Positions 7,597 through 15,845 of a DNA stretch of 64,000 bases are shown here, one piece after another. Source of the DNA: BM003 sp963699835 (GTDB taxonomy: Bacteria; Pseudomonadota; Gammaproteobacteria; Steroidobacterales; BM003); the NCBI GenBank assembly GCA_963699835.1, contig CAVOVJ010000003.1:496001-560000 (forward strand), read 5' to 3'. Position 1 is the first letter of the stretch. The number at the start of each line of letters is the position of its first letter. Under the pieces are notes generated by a model that was given only the letters and a program-made list of their open reading frames with translations, was not told the DNA's origin and did not search any database. The position numbers were made by a program, and so were the translations under genes.

Positions 7597-9591
7597 ATGT
7601 TCGACAAGCTCCTCATCGCGAATCGCGGCGAGATCGCATGCCGGATTATTCGCAGCGCGCGGGCAATGGGGATTCGCACGGTCGCTGTGTATTCAGAAGC
7701 AGATGCCTCTGCTCTGCATGTGAGCATGGCGGACGAGGCGTATCTGCTTGGCGGCGCGGCGGCGGCGGACAGTTATTTGCGTATCGACCGAATTCTCGAT
7801 GCGGCGCGAAGAAGTGGCGCGAAGGCGATCCATCCCGGGTATGGATTCCTGTCGGAGAATGCCGATTTCGCGGATGCCTGCGCAGAGAGCAGTATTGTGT
7901 TTGTCGGCCCACCCGCGGCAGCGATACGGGCAATGGGCTCGAAATCCGAGGCCAAGCGGTTGATGGCGGATGCCGGTGTTGCGGTGGTGCCCGGCTACCT
8001 CGGTGACAATCAGGACGCCGCGGAACTCGAACGTCATGCAGCGGAAATCGGCTTTCCGCTGATGATCAAAGCCTCTGCAGGCGGTGGTGGCAAGGGTATG
8101 CGCCAGGTCGCCAGGGCCTCGGAATTCGCCGCTGCACTGGCCGCCGCACGGCGCGAGGCGATGGCGGCATTCGGCGACGATCATGTCTTGCTCGAGCGCT
8201 ATGTACAGTATCCGCGTCATATCGAGGTGCAGGTTTTTGCCGACAACGAGGGCAATGTCGTGCACCTGTTCGAACGCGATTGTTCGATGCAGCGACGTCA
8301 CCAGAAAGTACTGGAAGAGGCGCCGGCGCCCGGTCTCTCGGCCGCGACCCGGACCCTTATGGGAGCGGCGGCCTGCGATGCGGCGCGCGCAATCGGCTAC
8401 CGCGGCGCCGGTACAGTGGAGTTTATTGTCGATGGTGCTGGCGAATTCTTCTTTATGGAGATGAACACCCGCCTCCAGGTCGAGCATCCGGTGACCGAGA
8501 TGATTACCGGGATCGACCTGGTCGAGTGGCAATTGCAGGTGGCTGCGGGATACAGCCTGCCACTGGGCCAGGCCGAAATTCGTGCCGACGGCCATGCGAT
8601 CGAGGTCAGGCTGTACGCGGAGGATCCGGCGCGCGATTTTCTGCCGGCGGCAGGGACCTTGTCGCGGCTCCGCTTCCCGCCGCAAAGCGACACTCTGAGA
8701 ATCGACCGTGGCGTCCGTGAGGGCGATGTCGTCAGTGTTCATTATGACCCGATGATCGCGAAGGTCATTGTCTGGGACCGCGATCGTGACGGTGCCTGCA
8801 GGCGTTTGCTTCAGGCGTTGCAACAGACCCAGCTGACCGGCTTGACCAGCAACCTGGACTTTCTCGTCACCCTCGCCGCCAATGCGGAGTTTCGCGCTGG
8901 AATCTACGACACCGGATTTATCGCGAGAAACCGCGACAGTCTGATCGTCAAGCCTGATCTGGATGGCAATGTGCTGTGCCTCGCTGCATTGCATACGCTG
9001 ACCGAGCGAATGGAGCAGGCGGCGGCGCAGGCACGCGCGAGCGCGGATCCCTTCTCGCCGTGGCAGGTTTGCGATGGCTGGCGTCTGAACGATACCGGCC
9101 ACGAAGATCTGAGCTTCAGTTTCGACTGCGTTCAGCATGACGTGGTTGTTAGATATCTCTCCGCGGGGTTCGAGATCGTTGCCGATGGCCGCAGCTACCA
9201 GGCTGAGGCGTATCGCGAGGAGGACGGCGGTCTCGTCGCAACGCTGGACGGTTTGCGTACGCGTGCAAGTGTGTTGCCGGACAACGGCGAGCTGCTCATC
9301 GTTACGCCTGACCGCAGCGTTCGCCTCGGACTCATCGACCCGCTGCTGAGTGCCGGTGATATCGAAGCCGGCGCGGATACCGTGACCGCGCCAATGCCCG
9401 GCAAGATCGTCCAGGTGTTCGTGGCGGAGGGCGACATTGTCGAGAAAAACCAGGCACTGGTGGTCCTCGAGGCGATGAAAATGGAGCATACGTTGCTTGC
9501 GCCGGCCGCGGGAACGATCGGTACGGTCCACCACGCAGTGAACGAAACGGTGGAAGAGGGCTGGGAATTGCTGCAGTTCGAACCATCCTGA
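7597..9591 (+). CDS. liuD: Methylcrotonyl-CoA carboxylase, biotin carboxylase/biotin carrier (alpha) subunit
   Basis: Carboxylates its own biotin with ATP and bicarbonate. 664 residues from ATG 7597: biotin carboxylase domain (1-450) starting FDKLLIANRGEIACRII with the ATP-grasp motif KASAGGGGKGMR and the EMNTRLQVEHPVTE block, a middle linker domain, and a C-terminal biotinyl domain with the acceptor lysine in EAMKMEH at about residue 628. A GGGAGA ribosome site precedes the ATG. The usual partners liuC (methylglutaconyl-CoA hydratase) and liuE (HMG-CoA lyase) do not follow. Confidence 0.95.
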   Translation: MFDKLLIANRGEIACRIIRSARAMGIRTVAVYSEADASALHVSMADEAYLLGGAAAADSYLRIDRILDAARRSGAKAIHPGYGFLSENADFADACAESSIVFVGPPAAAIRAMGSKSEAKRLMADAGVAVVPGYLGDNQDAAELERHAAEIGFPLMIKASAGGGGKGMRQVARASEFAAALAAARREAMAAFGDDHVLLERYVQYPRHIEVQVFADNEGNVVHLFERDCSMQRRHQKVLEEAPAPGLSAATRTLMGAAACDAARAIGYRGAGTVEFIVDGAGEFFFMEMNTRLQVEHPVTEMITGIDLVEWQLQVAAGYSLPLGQAEIRADGHAIEVRLYAEDPARDFLPAAGTLSRLRFPPQSDTLRIDRGVREGDVVSVHYDPMIAKVIVWDRDRDGACRRLLQALQQTQLTGLTSNLDFLVTLAANAEFRAGIYDTGFIARNRDSLIVKPDLDGNVLCLAALHTLTERMEQAAAQARASADPFSPWQVCDGWRLNDTGHEDLSFSFDCVQHDVVVRYLSAGFEIVADGRSYQAEAYREEDGGLVATLDGLRTRASVLPDNGELLIVTPDRSVRLGLIDPLLSAGDIEAGADTVTAPMPGKIVQVFVAEGDIVEKNQALVVLEAMKMEHTLLAPAAGTIGTVHHAVNETVEEGWELLQFEPS

Positions 9592-9773
9592 TCCGTCCGG
9601 CGCGACCCAATCGCGGATGAGTGCAATTTCTGCGACTGGATTTTTGCGTCATGTCCATTAGCGGTCCGGCCAGCGTTGCTGCGCAAACAGGGGTACCGTT
9701 CTGCGGCTGGTCGCGGGTCCATTTCAGTCCCTTCGCGCACTCGATTGGTGCTCCTGTCTGCGGGTTGCGACAG

Positions 9774-9974
9774 TTGTCCACAGAAGCTGTGGATAAGCTT
9801 GGGGATAACTCTGGGCGGAACCCGATTTGAGGCCTGATTTTCTAGGATTTGGTTCAGATTGGTGGTTTTTTAGTCATCAAAAAAATTATCATAATCAATG
9901 AGTTAAATGGTTTTTGCTAAGTTGGGGCGCTGTCGCATTTCTGAAATATTCTGGCACCATAGTCATGTGAATAA
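9774..9974. other. DnaA-box cluster flanking an AT-rich tract in a gene-free region
   Basis: The 728 bases between liuD and the PrsW gene (9592-10319) hold no convincing gene. Within them lie TGTGGATAA at 9788-9796 (perfect DnaA box TTATCCACA on the minus strand), TGTGAATAA at 9966-9974 (TTATTCACA, also fitting TTATNCACA), TTGTCCACA at 9774-9782 and TGGGGATAA at 9800-9808 (one-mismatch boxes). Between the two groups, about 9838-9930 is strikingly AT-rich with runs of T and A in otherwise GC-rich DNA. This is origin-like architecture, but dnaA, dnaN, rpmH or mnmG are not adjacent. It could be oriC, a DnaA-titrating site or coincidence. Confidence 0.45.
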
Positions 9975-10319
9975 GTCAAGCGATCCGGTGCCGGCGGCTG
10001 CTAAAACGCGGCTAAATGATAATTTTGTTCCGTGCAAATCCATAACGGTCAGATGGTTGTAGCTCTCTCCTACACAAATACTTAAGTAGCGGGCATTGCC
10101 ATGGATGGTCGCGACTGCGCATAAAAGTGCTCTGTTGCGGCGGAAATCGAGGTTCTCAAGACGGGCCGATGCTGCCATTCCGGGAGCTGCGGATTCGTAC
10201 CAAAACGCGACGCCTGTCGTAGCGTCGACCATGCCGCGCCATTAAGGTCTGCGGCAACGATGGCTTGCCGTGGGTGGCGGCGCAACGGTCATCTGCGGCG
10301 GTGACCAGGAATGACCGAC

Positions 10320-11015
10320 ATGAACATGACAAACGTCGTTGTCGGATTGATCGCACCCACGGGATTCTGGTGCGCCTACCACCTTTACAAAGACCGGCAC
10401 CAACCGGAGCCGGCAGTCAATATTGTGCTTACCTATCTGCTGGGCATCGCCTCCGGCTGGCTTGGTTTGCGTTTGTATGGCGCGCTGGAACTGCTTGATC
10501 TGCGCTATGACGCCTATGCGCTTGCCGGGCACAGCCGCATGGCGCTGTTCGCCTATGCTGTCCTCGTGATCGGACTGCTTGAGGAAGTGGTGAAGTTCCT
10601 GCCGTTCCTGTTGGTCGGCATCCGCTTTCACGAGTTTGACGAGCCGGTCGACGGGATAATTTATGCGTCGTTCGTCGCGTTGGGTTTTGCCACCTACGAG
10701 AACCTGCTATATCTCGATTACGTGGACGGCGTCGAGATGCTCGCGCGCGGTTTTGCCGCGCCTCTCGTCCACGTGATGTTTGCCTCGATCTGGGGCTACA
10801 GCTGCAGCCGGGCACAAATCGATGGCACGAGCCTGCCGGTTGCGGCCGCCACGGGTCTTGCCGTCGCCGCCTTCCTGCATGGTCTGTACGACTTCATCAT
10901 GATTGGATTGCCGTCATGGTGCCGCCCGGTGTCGGCCGTGGTGATCCTGGCAATATGGATCTGGAGGATGTGCCTGATTCGCCAGCTCACGAAGCCAACG
11001 GGTAGGGTCACCTGA
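10320..11015 (+). CDS. PrsW-family intramembrane metalloprotease
   Basis: A polytopic inner-membrane protein of 231 residues with about seven hydrophobic segments. The family's putative active-site motifs are present: EEVVKF (Glu88-Glu89), the FDEPVDGIIYA...ALGFATYEN block, HVMFASIWGY (His151) and HGLYDF (His187). In Bacillus PrsW performs site-1 cleavage of an anti-sigma factor; the substrate here is unknown and no sigma/anti-sigma pair is adjacent. ATG 10320 is preferred because AGGA at 10307-10310 is well spaced for it; ATG 10311 is the alternative. Confidence 0.85.
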   Translation: MNMTNVVVGLIAPTGFWCAYHLYKDRHQPEPAVNIVLTYLLGIASGWLGLRLYGALELLDLRYDAYALAGHSRMALFAYAVLVIGLLEEVVKFLPFLLVGIRFHEFDEPVDGIIYASFVALGFATYENLLYLDYVDGVEMLARGFAAPLVHVMFASIWGYSCSRAQIDGTSLPVAAATGLAVAAFLHGLYDFIMIGLPSWCRPVSAVVILAIWIWRMCLIRQLTKPTGRVT

Positions 11016-11094
11016 CGCAGGCATCGCGGCTTGCGCGCAGTGTCGGCTGCGAGCATGCTGATAGGTCCGAGCGCAGAAATTGTGGAGACGGCAA

Positions 11095-11997
11095 GTGAAG
11101 AAACTGTCCGCGGGTTTCTCGACAGCGGCGCCGCGCTGCGATGGCGAGTTGTGGTTGCCCGACGATAACCCGCGACCGCCGGTTGTGATCATGGCGCACG
11201 GATTCGGCGCCGAACGCACGTTCGGATTACCGGCTTTCGCGGAGCGTTTTGTCGCGTCGGGAATCGCGGTTTACCTGTTCGATTACCGCGGCTTTGGCGC
11301 CAGCGACGGGTATCCGCGTCAGCTGGTTCATCCGTGGCGGCATCTGCAGGACTGGCGCGATGCACTGGCGTATGTGCGTGGTCTCGAGCAGGTGGATAGT
11401 GCCAGGATCGCATTGTGGGGGTCGTCCTACAGCGGCGGGCATGTCACCGTTACCGCGGCCCGCGATCGCCGGGTCGCCGCGGTGGTCGCACAGGTTCCGT
11501 TTGTCAGTGGCATCAGTACGCTGGCGGCGCAGTCGCCATTCGATGTCATGCGTTTGAGCTGGGCAGGTCTGCGCGACCTTGTGCGTCTCCTGACATTTCG
11601 TGCACCGTATCGAATCGGCCTGGTCGGGCGGCCCGGCGACGTGGCAGTGATGACCACCCCCGAGTGTTATGACGGTTACATGGCGCTGGTGCCGGAGCAA
11701 TCGAGGTGGGAGAACACGACGCCCGCGCTGAGCGGTTTGCTGCTGCCGCTGTACAACCCCGGTTCCTACGCCGCCGATATCAGATGCCCGATGCTGATTG
11801 TGGCCGGCCGCAATGACTCGTTGATCCCTATAGCCGCGGTTCGCAAAATGGCGGGCAGGGTGCCGGACTGCCAGCTGGAGGAATTCGACTGTAATCATTT
11901 CGAACCCTATCGGGACGGTTGGTTCGAGCGTAACGTCGAGTTGCAGAGCGCATTTCTGCAGCGCCACCTGGGGGTTGCCGGACGCGTTTCGAGCTAG
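11095..11997 (+). CDS. Alpha/beta hydrolase
   Basis: A 300-residue alpha/beta-fold hydrolase. The oxyanion region is MAHGFGAERTFGLP, the strand-3 motif YDYRG appears as LFDYRGFGASDG, the nucleophile elbow is WGSSYSGGH, the acid is in VAGRNDSLIP and the histidine in EFDCNHFEPY near the C terminus. The elbow departs from strict GxSxG at the last position. Substrate cannot be told from sequence. GTG 11095 is the preferred start because GGAGA lies six bases upstream; TTG 11080 is in frame. It converges on the next gene, the two sharing a CTAG so that their TAG stops overlap. Confidence 0.85.
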   Translation: MKKLSAGFSTAAPRCDGELWLPDDNPRPPVVIMAHGFGAERTFGLPAFAERFVASGIAVYLFDYRGFGASDGYPRQLVHPWRHLQDWRDALAYVRGLEQVDSARIALWGSSYSGGHVTVTAARDRRVAAVVAQVPFVSGISTLAAQSPFDVMRLSWAGLRDLVRLLTFRAPYRIGLVGRPGDVAVMTTPECYDGYMALVPEQSRWENTTPALSGLLLPLYNPGSYAADIRCPMLIVAGRNDSLIPIAAVRKMAGRVPDCQLEEFDCNHFEPYRDGWFERNVELQSAFLQRHLGVAGRVSS

Positions 11998-13612
11998 GGC
12001 TCTTCGCGCTTTTTGCCGCGTCTTTTTGCTGGGGGCGGTGGCGCCTTTTTACTGCCTGTTTTGGTTTTTGCAGTGCCGCTTTTTGTCTTGGCGGGTTTCC
12101 TCGCCGCGGTTTTTTTTACCCCGCCGGGAGAACCCGGGGCGGTGCTCCTTTTCTTGCTGCCGGTCTTGCGTTTTGCCGACTTCTTCGCGGCTGTGGATTT
12201 ACCGCGGCTGGTCGCCTCCTTGTCCCCGGTTACCGTGTCGGCCAGCCCCAGCGATTGTTCCAGCTCGGCCATGCTCTCGGAAATGTATGCGGTGAGCTGT
12301 TGCAGGTCCGGTATCGCATCGCGTCCGGCCACCAGGCCGAACAGCAACTTGCCGGCGTAACTGAACACGGTAATGTTCATTACCGTGCCAGGCGCGACCG
12401 TGCTTATCGGATAGATGCCAGTCATCCGCGCGCCGCGCAGATACAACGCATGGCGCGGTCCGGGCACATTCGAGATCACGAGGTTGCCGAGTGGCGGCAG
12501 TCTGTCGGCGAGGCCAAGGCTGTCGCCCAACTGGGCCAGCACCTGCACGACCAGCGTGTAGGTCATTACCGCATCATTGCTCAGCCCCGAAAATTCCTTG
12601 TATTACCGTATGGCTCGAGTCGCGAATCGCAGTCGAAACGTTCGCGCACGTCCATGTTTCCGCGCGCCATTTCGACCAGCAAGATCGAAATGACATTGCC
12701 GCCGCCCTCATGTTGCTCGGCGCGCAGATCAACGGGCATTTCCGCGACCAGGGGTTTCGACGGCAGCTCGCCACGCTCGCTGAGGTAACGCGTGAGCGCT
12801 GCATCACAAAGTGTGAGAACGACGTCGTTGATGGTGCCGCCCGCCGCCTTGCCCGCACGGCGCAGGCGCTCGAGGTCGATCATCGCGGTTGCAATGTTGC
12901 GTGGTGCGGTCAGTTTCTGGTTGAGCATCGTCCGTGGCGCGGTAAACGGAATAGGGACCTTGCTATCGCTCAGACGCAAGGCCTTCAGGCTGTGCTTCAG
13001 CAGCATCGTGTAGAGTTCTGCTACCGAAATCAGCTGTCTTCCCGCCGTTTTGCCGAACTCTTCCAGAACCTGGGTCAGGCTCTGCTGGCGCCGGCGTCGC
13101 CCCGCTGCAGCAGCGATCGACCACATCGGCTTGAATTTATCGCTCCGGGGATCGGCGCTCAGGCTCTGGTCGAGCCAGCGGCTCATTGTGGCGCCGTCGG
13201 CGTATGCATGATGCACTTTCGAGTAAAACGCAAACTGGCCTTTCGGGAGACCCTCCATGATGTAGAACTCCCATACCGGGCGGCTGCGATCCAGCAATTC
13301 TCCATGCAGTTCGCTCACCAGTTTCATCAGTTCGTTGTAGCCACCTGGGCGGGGCAACGCCAGGTGGCGGACATGGTGTTTCATGTCCGGTTCGGTGTCC
13401 GCCCATACCGGAAGCGCACCGAGACGCGACCCCAGTTTCCAGTTGAACGGCGGACAGGGCGGCACGGCGCGCATGTCCTCGACCAGCCGGGAGACGAAGT
13501 CCTTGCCGCCATCTCGTGGCGGATCGAAAAGAGAAAGTCCGGCGACATGGCGCGGACTCTCCCGCGTCTCCGTCAGGAACATTGCATAGTCGAGCAAGGA
13601 TATGCTGGTCAT
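11994..13612 (-). CDS. Wax ester synthase/diacylglycerol acyltransferase (WS/DGAT), frameshifted, with basic C-terminal tail
   Basis: Acyltransferase that esterifies long-chain alcohols or diacylglycerol with acyl-CoA to make storage lipid. The N-terminal 5' part (13612 to ~12630) carries the active-site motif KVHHAYADGATM (HHxxxDG type) and VVLTLCDAALTRYL. The reading frame then breaks twice within about 60 bases (~12630 and ~12580): a middle piece reading AIRDSSHTVI is in a second frame and the rest, from LSNDAVMTYTLVVQ onward with NLVISNVPGP, is in a third. The last ~65 residues (12190-11994) form a Lys/Ala/Pro-rich, histone-H1-like tail not usual for the family. The protein is either broken or affected by sequencing indels. 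Confidence 0.8.
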
Positions 13613-13750
13613 TGGCGCTCGCCCCGATTCGCCCCGTCCCTTACCATACGGCGACGTTGTGTTTCGGGCAACAATCGGGCGCTACCTGTCACTGTAGGGG
13701 GCGATCCCGTTTCGCGGCGTTTCGTGCGGCAGTTCACAGGAGAAGTTGAA

Positions 13751-14620
13751 ATGGGGTACCAGTCTTTTCTCAGGCCCGGCGCATTCGCCGATCGAACGGC
13801 GATTGTTACTGGCGGCGGCAGCGGGATTGGCCGTTGTGTGGCGCATGAGCTGGCATCACTCGGTGCACACGTTGTTGTCGTCGGCCGGGACCCGAAGAAG
13901 CTCGACGGCGTTGCGAACGAGATTGCCGAGGACGGCGGCAGCGCAGGCACTGCGGTCTGCGATATCCGCATCGAAGAAAATGTACGGGATACCGTTGCCG
14001 CGATCGTTGCCGAACGCGGGCGTATTCATGCGCTCGTGAACAATGCGGGCGGTCAGTATCCCTCACCGCTTGCGAACATCACTCAGAAGGGTTTCGAAAC
14101 TGTGGTCAGGACCAACCTGGTTGGCGGCTTCGTCTTTGCCCGCGAAGTCTATACTCAATCGCTGCGCCAGCACGGTGGCGCGATTGTCAACGTCACCGCG
14201 GATTTCTGGCGCGGCATGCCGATGATGGGACATTCGGGTGCCGCCCGCGCCGGCATGGATAATTTCACTCGGAGCGCTTCGGTCGAATGGGCACCCGAAG
14301 GTGTCCGGGTCAATGCAGTCGCACCGGGCTGGGTTGCATCAAGCGGACTCGATACCTACGATGATCCGGCGATACGGGCAGTTATCCCGCGTTTGCGTGA
14401 AGGCGTTCCACTGAAGCGCCTTGCGACCGAAGCCGAGGTCAGCGCCGCCATCTGTTTTCTGTTGTGCGATGCGGCGGCATTCATTACAGGGGTCAACCTC
14501 GCAATAGACGGCGGCGCGAGCCTCGCCTCGCCGGTTTTTCCTCAGCCACCCGCGCGCAATGTCACCGAATATCAGGGGTTTCACCGCTACATCCGGCCAA
14601 AAGCGCTCGGTGACGAGTGA
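13751..14620 (+). CDS. SDR-family oxidoreductase, 2,4-dienoyl-CoA/trans-2-enoyl-CoA reductase type
   Basis: A 289-residue classical-fold SDR: cofactor motif TGGGSGIG (about residues 20-27), NNAGG in strand 4 and VNAVAPGWV after strand 6. In place of the usual catalytic YxxxK it has HSGAARAGMDNFTRS, the pattern of peroxisomal/mitochondrial dienoyl-CoA reductase-like SDRs, which also lack the classical tyrosine. It probably reduces an enoyl-CoA in auxiliary fatty-acid oxidation. Its TGA overlaps the ATG of an acyl-CoA dehydrogenase, so the two are translationally coupled. Confidence 0.85.
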   Translation: MGYQSFLRPGAFADRTAIVTGGGSGIGRCVAHELASLGAHVVVVGRDPKKLDGVANEIAEDGGSAGTAVCDIRIEENVRDTVAAIVAERGRIHALVNNAGGQYPSPLANITQKGFETVVRTNLVGGFVFAREVYTQSLRQHGGAIVNVTADFWRGMPMMGHSGAARAGMDNFTRSASVEWAPEGVRVNAVAPGWVASSGLDTYDDPAIRAVIPRLREGVPLKRLATEAEVSAAICFLLCDAAAFITGVNLAIDGGASLASPVFPQPPARNVTEYQGFHRYIRPKALGDE

Positions 14621-15798
14621 TGGAGAGCCCCTTCGACGCGCGTCTCGATGCGCCGTTTTACAGCGATGAGCATCGCGCTTGGCGTGACTCGCTGCGGCGA
14701 TTCATCGACGACCGGCTGATGCCGCATGTCGCCGCGTGGGACGAGGCGGGAGAGGTTCCGCGTGTGGTGCATCGCGAGGCGGCCCGGTTCGGTCTGACGG
14801 GTCTCGGCTACCCCGAGGAGTATGGCGGAATTTCGGAAGGCACGGATGTGTTCCATCTTGTCATCAAGGCGCAGGAGCTCGCGCGGATGGGTGCCGGCGG
14901 AGTTGCGACGGCGCTGTCGACTCATGATATCGCGCTGCCGCCGCTGATCGCGGCCGCGAGTGAGGAGCTGAAAAGGCGGATCGCACCGGCAGTGCTCGAT
15001 GGCGAAAAAATCATGGCGCTTGCGATCACCGAACCAGGCGCGGGCTCCGATGTCGCGGCGATTCGCACGCGGGCCCGGCGCGATGGCGATTTTTACCGGG
15101 TGGACGGAAGCAAGACGTTCATATCCGGCGGCATGAACGCTGATTTCGTCACCACGGTCGTGCGGACCGGCGAGGACGGCGCGGGCGGTCTGTCGTTGTT
15201 GCTGATTGAGCGCGGTATGCCGGGGTTTTCCGCGACGGCGCTGCGAAAACAGGGCTGGTGGGCATCCGATACCGCGACACTGCATTTCGATGACATTGCC
15301 GTGCCCGCCGCCAACCTCATCGGAGCCGAGGGCACCGGATTCGCATTGATAATGCACAATCTCAACCGCGAGCGCCTGATGATGGCGGCAGGCGCGCTCG
15401 GCGCGGCGAGGGCCTGTTTGCAGGATGCTGCGGCGTGGGCCGGCGAGCGCGAGACTTTTGGCAAGCGATTGGTGGAACACCAGGTTATCCGCCACAAACT
15501 GGTCGAGATGAGCCGGCGGATCAATGCCGGACAGGCGTACCTCGACCTCACCGCATGGCGGATGCAGCGGGGGGAGCATTGCGCTGCGGATATTGCGATG
15601 TTGAAGGTGGACGCGACGCTGACCATGGAGTTTTGCGCGCGCGAGGCGAGCCAGGTGCTGGGGGGCGCGAGTTATATCCGCGGTGGGCGGGTGGAACGCA
15701 TCTATCGCGAGGTGAGGGTCAACGCGATCGGGGGGGGCTCGGAGGAAATCCTGCGCGATCTTGCCGCGCGTCAACTCGGCTTCGTCCCTACACGCTAG
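14620..15798 (+). CDS. Acyl-CoA dehydrogenase
   Basis: FAD-dependent alpha,beta-dehydrogenation of an acyl-CoA. 392 residues with MALAITEPGAGSDVAAI, the KTFISGGMNADF motif, NLNRERLMMAAGALGAAR (candidate base Glu), GERETFGKRLVEHQ and a C-terminal R.Y.EVRVNAIGGGSEEILRDL. ATG 14620 overlaps the preceding SDR stop (TGATG); GTG 14617 is in frame just before. The SDR partner suggests unsaturated or branched acyl-CoA substrates, which is inference. Confidence 0.9.
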   Translation: MESPFDARLDAPFYSDEHRAWRDSLRRFIDDRLMPHVAAWDEAGEVPRVVHREAARFGLTGLGYPEEYGGISEGTDVFHLVIKAQELARMGAGGVATALSTHDIALPPLIAAASEELKRRIAPAVLDGEKIMALAITEPGAGSDVAAIRTRARRDGDFYRVDGSKTFISGGMNADFVTTVVRTGEDGAGGLSLLLIERGMPGFSATALRKQGWWASDTATLHFDDIAVPAANLIGAEGTGFALIMHNLNRERLMMAAGALGAARACLQDAAAWAGERETFGKRLVEHQVIRHKLVEMSRRINAGQAYLDLTAWRMQRGEHCAADIAMLKVDATLTMEFCAREASQVLGGASYIRGGRVERIYREVRVNAIGGGSEEILRDLAARQLGFVPTR

Positions 15799-15845
15799 CC
15801 TGGCGTTATCGGGGTTGCTGTACGGGGTAACGGGGGTGTCCGGAT

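Noticed and set aside
7693..9534. 613-residue open frame on the minus strand opposite liuD
   Set aside because: Antisense shadow of a clear methylcrotonyl-CoA carboxylase gene in high-GC DNA; no domain, low-complexity Arg/Asp/Val-rich translation.
12491..13750. Long plus-strand extension upstream of the SDR gene
   Set aside because: Antisense to WS/DGAT; the SDR family starts at 13751.
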